Of a DNA stretch of 64,000 bases, positions 61,724 through 64,000 are shown in pieces. Location of the stretch: positions 186,001 through 250,000 of the forward strand of contig NZ_RCIH01000006.1 of NCBI RefSeq assembly GCF_003675855.1, given 5' to 3'. Below the pieces are notes generated by a model. That model was not told the DNA's origin. It was given only the letters and a program-made list of their open reading frames with translations, and ran no database searches. The first letter of the stretch is position 1; every line of letters starts with the position of its first letter. The DNA is from Halostella salina (GTDB lineage Archaea; Halobacteriota; Halobacteria; Halobacteriales; Natronoarchaeaceae). Position numbers and translations under genes: made by a program.

Positions 61724-62635
61724 TCACGGTGCGTCCCCGTTTGTCGACTCCCCGGCCATTGACAGGTGGGGTTCGACCGCGGCGATGGCGTCGGTCGGCC
61801 GGACGACGTCGTCGTCGACGGTCACGACCCCCGCGTCCGTCAGCTTCGGCAGGTCGACGTGGTGGAGGCTGGTGTACACCCGACCGCGGTGCTCCCGGTC
61901 GCCGTCCGCATCCTCCGCCTCGGCCACGCACTCTGCGAGGTCGTAGAGGGGGAGGCCGTCGCGGTCGCGGACGAGCCGTCGCAGAACGAGCCGCTGGCGG
62001 CGGTTCGACAGCAGTTCGAACAGTGTCCCGGGGTCGAGTTGCTCCGTGACGGCAGTCCGCCGGCGGCCGTCCAGGTCCAGTACGCTGTCGAACGCTCCGG
62101 CGACCGCCGCGACCGTCGCGTCCTCGCATCCACCGGTTTCGAACGCCGCACAGAGGCTCGCCGGTCGCGCCGACAGCGCCGCGCCGAACTCCTCCAAGAA
62201 GCGCGTCAGCGCCGGCAGGGAGGCGGCGTGGAGAAGCGATTCGACCGCGTCGAGGTACACCACGGTGTCGCCCGACAGCGGCGTCCAGGCGTCGAGGAGT
62301 GACTCGACCGCGGTCCGGACGCCGTCCAGGTCGCCGGGGTCGGGCACCCCACGGACCGCGCTCTCCCCGGACGACGGCGTCGCGACCGCCGCCCGGGTGC
62401 GTTCGCCCACGTCGACGACGCCGAGATGCGTGGGGACGGTGTCGACGTGGTCCAGCCACCGCTTGACGAACCCGTCTGCGGACCGGCCACAGGCTACCGC
62501 CAGCACGGTCCGCGCGCCGGGGTCCGGGCCGGCGACGATGTCGAGGCATCTGGCACGCTCGTCGGCGCCGAACGTCCGGGCACACACGAGCGCGTGCGCC
62601 CCCGACTCTCCGAGTACTGCCCTCGTCTCCGACAT
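61724..62635 (-). CDS. RecA-like (DUF7504-type) / DUF7344 winged-helix regulator
   Basis: A 303-residue protein. The N-terminal two thirds resemble the RecA-like DUF7504 domain without a clear P-loop (ARTVLAVACGRSADGF, THLGVVDVGERTR, TVVYLDAVESLLH). The end is a DUF7344-like winged helix (LFELLSNRRQRLVLRRLVRD, then YTSLHHVDLPKLTDAGVV). The ATG at 62635 begins MSETRAVLGE; the longer upstream frame is basic. This pairing is common in haloarchaeal regulators with an unknown signal. A second DUF7344-type protein is at 30.9-31.2 kb. Confidence 0.82.
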   Translation of the reverse strand: MSETRAVLGESGAHALVCARTFGADERARCLDIVAGPDPGARTVLAVACGRSADGFVKRWLDHVDTVPTHLGVVDVGERTRAAVATPSSGESAVRGVPDPGDLDGVRTAVESLLDAWTPLSGDTVVYLDAVESLLHAASLPALTRFLEEFGAALSARPASLCAAFETGGCEDATVAAVAGAFDSVLDLDGRRRTAVTEQLDPGTLFELLSNRRQRLVLRRLVRDRDGLPLYDLAECVAEAEDADGDREHRGRVYTSLHHVDLPKLTDAGVVTVDDDVVRPTDAIAAVEPHLSMAGESTNGDAP

Positions 62636-62880
62636 CTTGATCTCTCCGAGTTGACACGACGTTCGGCACCCCGTGGTATAAAACCATGTGCACCGACCAC
62701 CTTCCGGGAAGGGGGAGACCGCCCGCAGGCGACATGCGAGGGATCGCTTCAGGGTTTCACGGATCGGACCACGGGCGCTGGCCGTGGCTCCCTCGCCGGG
62801 CGACACCGCGCTCCCGTGCCGGCCGCGACACGGAGCGTCTCGCCCGCCGCGCTTTTGCCGCCACCGTCCTCATGGAGGGT

Positions 62881-64000
62881 ATGCGACTTCACTGGCACCG
62901 GCGGGACCTGCGGGTCGCGGACAACCGCGCGCTGTCGCGGGCGGCCGCCGACGGTCCCGTCGTCCCGGTCTTCGTCTTCGATCCGAACGTCCTGGCCCAC
63001 GGCTCGCCGCCGCGGGTCGCGTTCATGCTGGACGCGCTTGACGCGCTGCGCGAGGCGTACCGCGAGCGCGGGAGCGACCTGGTCGTCCGGCAGGGCGACC
63101 CGCGCGAGGTCCTTCCCGACCTCGCGGACGCCTGCGGCGCTGACGGCGTCACGTGGGCGAAGGACTACTCCGGCCTGGCGCGGGAGCGCGACGCCGCCGT
63201 CCGCAGAGCGCTGGACGACGCCGACGTGGCCCGCGAGAGCGTCCACGACGCCGTCCACCACCCGCCCGGCTCGATCACGACCAACGACGGCGACCCGTAC
63301 TCCGTGTTCACGTACTTCGGCCGGAAGTGGCTGGACCGCGAGAAGGAGTCGCCGTCCGACCCGCCGACGGCCGACGACCTGGCCGCGCCCGACGCCGTCG
63401 ACCCCGGCGAGCTTCCGACCCTGTCCGACCTCGGTTTCGACGACCCCGAGGCGGACGTGCCGCCGGCGAGCGCCGAGCGCGCCCGCGACCTGCTCGACGC
63501 GTTCGTGGACGGCCCCATCTTCGAGTACGAGGAGCGCCGGGACTACCCGGCTGACGACGTGACCTCGCGGCTCTCGGCCCATCTCAAGTGGGGAACCATC
63601 GGGATCCGGGAGGTGTACGACGCGACGGCGGACGCGATGGCAGCGGCCGAGTCAAAACCCGACGACGAGGCGGCGGACGCCGCCGAGTCCGTCGAGGAGT
63701 TCCAGTCGCAACTCGCCTGGCGGGAGTTCTACACGCACGTCCTGTTTTACAACCCCGAAGTGGTGTCGGAGAACTACAAGGCGTACGAGAACGCCATCGA
63801 GTGGCGCGAGGACCACGAGGCGCTGGACGCGTGGAAGCGGGGGAAGACGGGCTATCCGCTGGTCGACGCCGGGATGCGACAGCTCCGCGAGGAGGGGTGG
63901 ATGCACAACCGCGTCCGGATGGTCGTCGCCGCGTTCCTGACGAAAGACCTCCTGATCGACTGGCGTGAAGGGTACGACTGGTTCCGGCAGAAGCTGGTCG
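62881..64000 (+). CDS. phr: deoxyribodipyrimidine photolyase / cryptochrome family (partial)
   Basis: The first 373 residues of a photolyase run to the window end. It starts MRLHWHRRDLRVADNRALSR, the antenna-binding alpha/beta domain. The FAD domain follows: WREFYTHVLFYNPEVVSENY, DAWKRGKTGYPLVDAGMRQL, and GWMHNRVRMVVAAFLTKDLL with WREGYDWF. These match class I CPD photolyases. It splits UV-made cyclobutane dimers using light. The C-terminal end, with the Trp residues for the substrate pocket, lies outside the window. The gene has a CTTTTGCC stretch about 25 bases before the ATG. Confidence 0.95.
   Translation, partial: MRLHWHRRDLRVADNRALSRAAADGPVVPVFVFDPNVLAHGSPPRVAFMLDALDALREAYRERGSDLVVRQGDPREVLPDLADACGADGVTWAKDYSGLARERDAAVRRALDDADVARESVHDAVHHPPGSITTNDGDPYSVFTYFGRKWLDREKESPSDPPTADDLAAPDAVDPGELPTLSDLGFDDPEADVPPASAERARDLLDAFVDGPIFEYEERRDYPADDVTSRLSAHLKWGTIGIREVYDATADAMAAAESKPDDEAADAAESVEEFQSQLAWREFYTHVLFYNPEVVSENYKAYENAIEWREDHEALDAWKRGKTGYPLVDAGMRQLREEGWMHNRVRMVVAAFLTKDLLIDWREGYDWFRQKLV

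Overview
The window is chromosomal DNA from an extremely halophilic archaeon (class Halobacteria). Evidence: high GC throughout, very acidic proteins rich in Asp and Glu, archaeal RFC large subunit, archaeal HMG-CoA synthase, TATA-like boxes about 25-31 bases before many start codons (leaderless pattern), frequent ATGA stop/start overlaps, Tat-type export signals, and haloarchaea-specific families (HalOD1, DUF7344-like winged helices, DUF7521-like, PRC-barrel). Genus cannot be fixed from sequence reading alone.

Layout. 1-2.3 kb: the 3' end of tmcA, a tiny Cys/His protein, a winged-helix/GNAT fusion and a methyltransferase. 2.5-7.5 kb: a minus-strand electron-transfer operon (zinc-type 7Fe ferredoxin, EtfB, EtfA with a repeated N-terminal extension, an EtfDH/FixC fused to a FixX-like ferredoxin tail, and a small unknown protein). 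7.5-20.2 kb: housekeeping genes including a TauE-like exporter, malic enzyme fused to a phosphotransacetylase domain, a degenerate M24 peptidase, CtaA, RfcL, a CinA-like protein, three GNATs, a membrane hydrolase, an XRE regulator and HMG-CoA synthase. 20.3-27.7 kb: a 1110-residue surface protein with CARDB-like repeats, DUF2150, TatD-like and NYN proteins, and a Tat-exported subtilase. 27.9-34.3 kb: the glycine cleavage system gcvT-gcvH and gcvPA-gcvPB, split by three regulator-type genes.

34.4-46.3 kb: small proteins, PduO-type cobalamin adenosyltransferase, adenine deaminase with a metallo-beta-lactamase partner, a DtxR-type palindrome, tRNA-Val(CAC) followed by a copy of its own 3' end, a winged-helix/membrane-protein pair, a lipoprotein hydrolase, a decayed Bat-type regulator, and a ThDP enzyme. 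46.4-52.7 kb: a GmrSD-type DUF262/DUF1524 restriction-like protein beside a coupled exonuclease/helicase pair resembling MrfB/MrfA. 53.1-55.1 kb: two pterin genes (folP and mptE-like) separated by a strongly structured 130-base spacer. 55.2-64 kb: MDR oxidoreductase, TraB-like, PRC-barrel, a less GC-rich DUF952 gene, an LLM/SDR/phosphotransferase group, a RecA-like/winged-helix regulator and the start of a photolyase.

The items most worth a second look are the folP-mptE spacer RNA candidate, the double hairpin with a 29-codon bridging frame between gcvPA and gcvPB, the GmrSD/Mrf cluster, the fused ETF dehydrogenase operon and the predicted zinc site in its ferredoxin. No CRISPR array, intact insertion sequence or rRNA gene was seen. 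All family assignments are from reading motifs; no database search was run.
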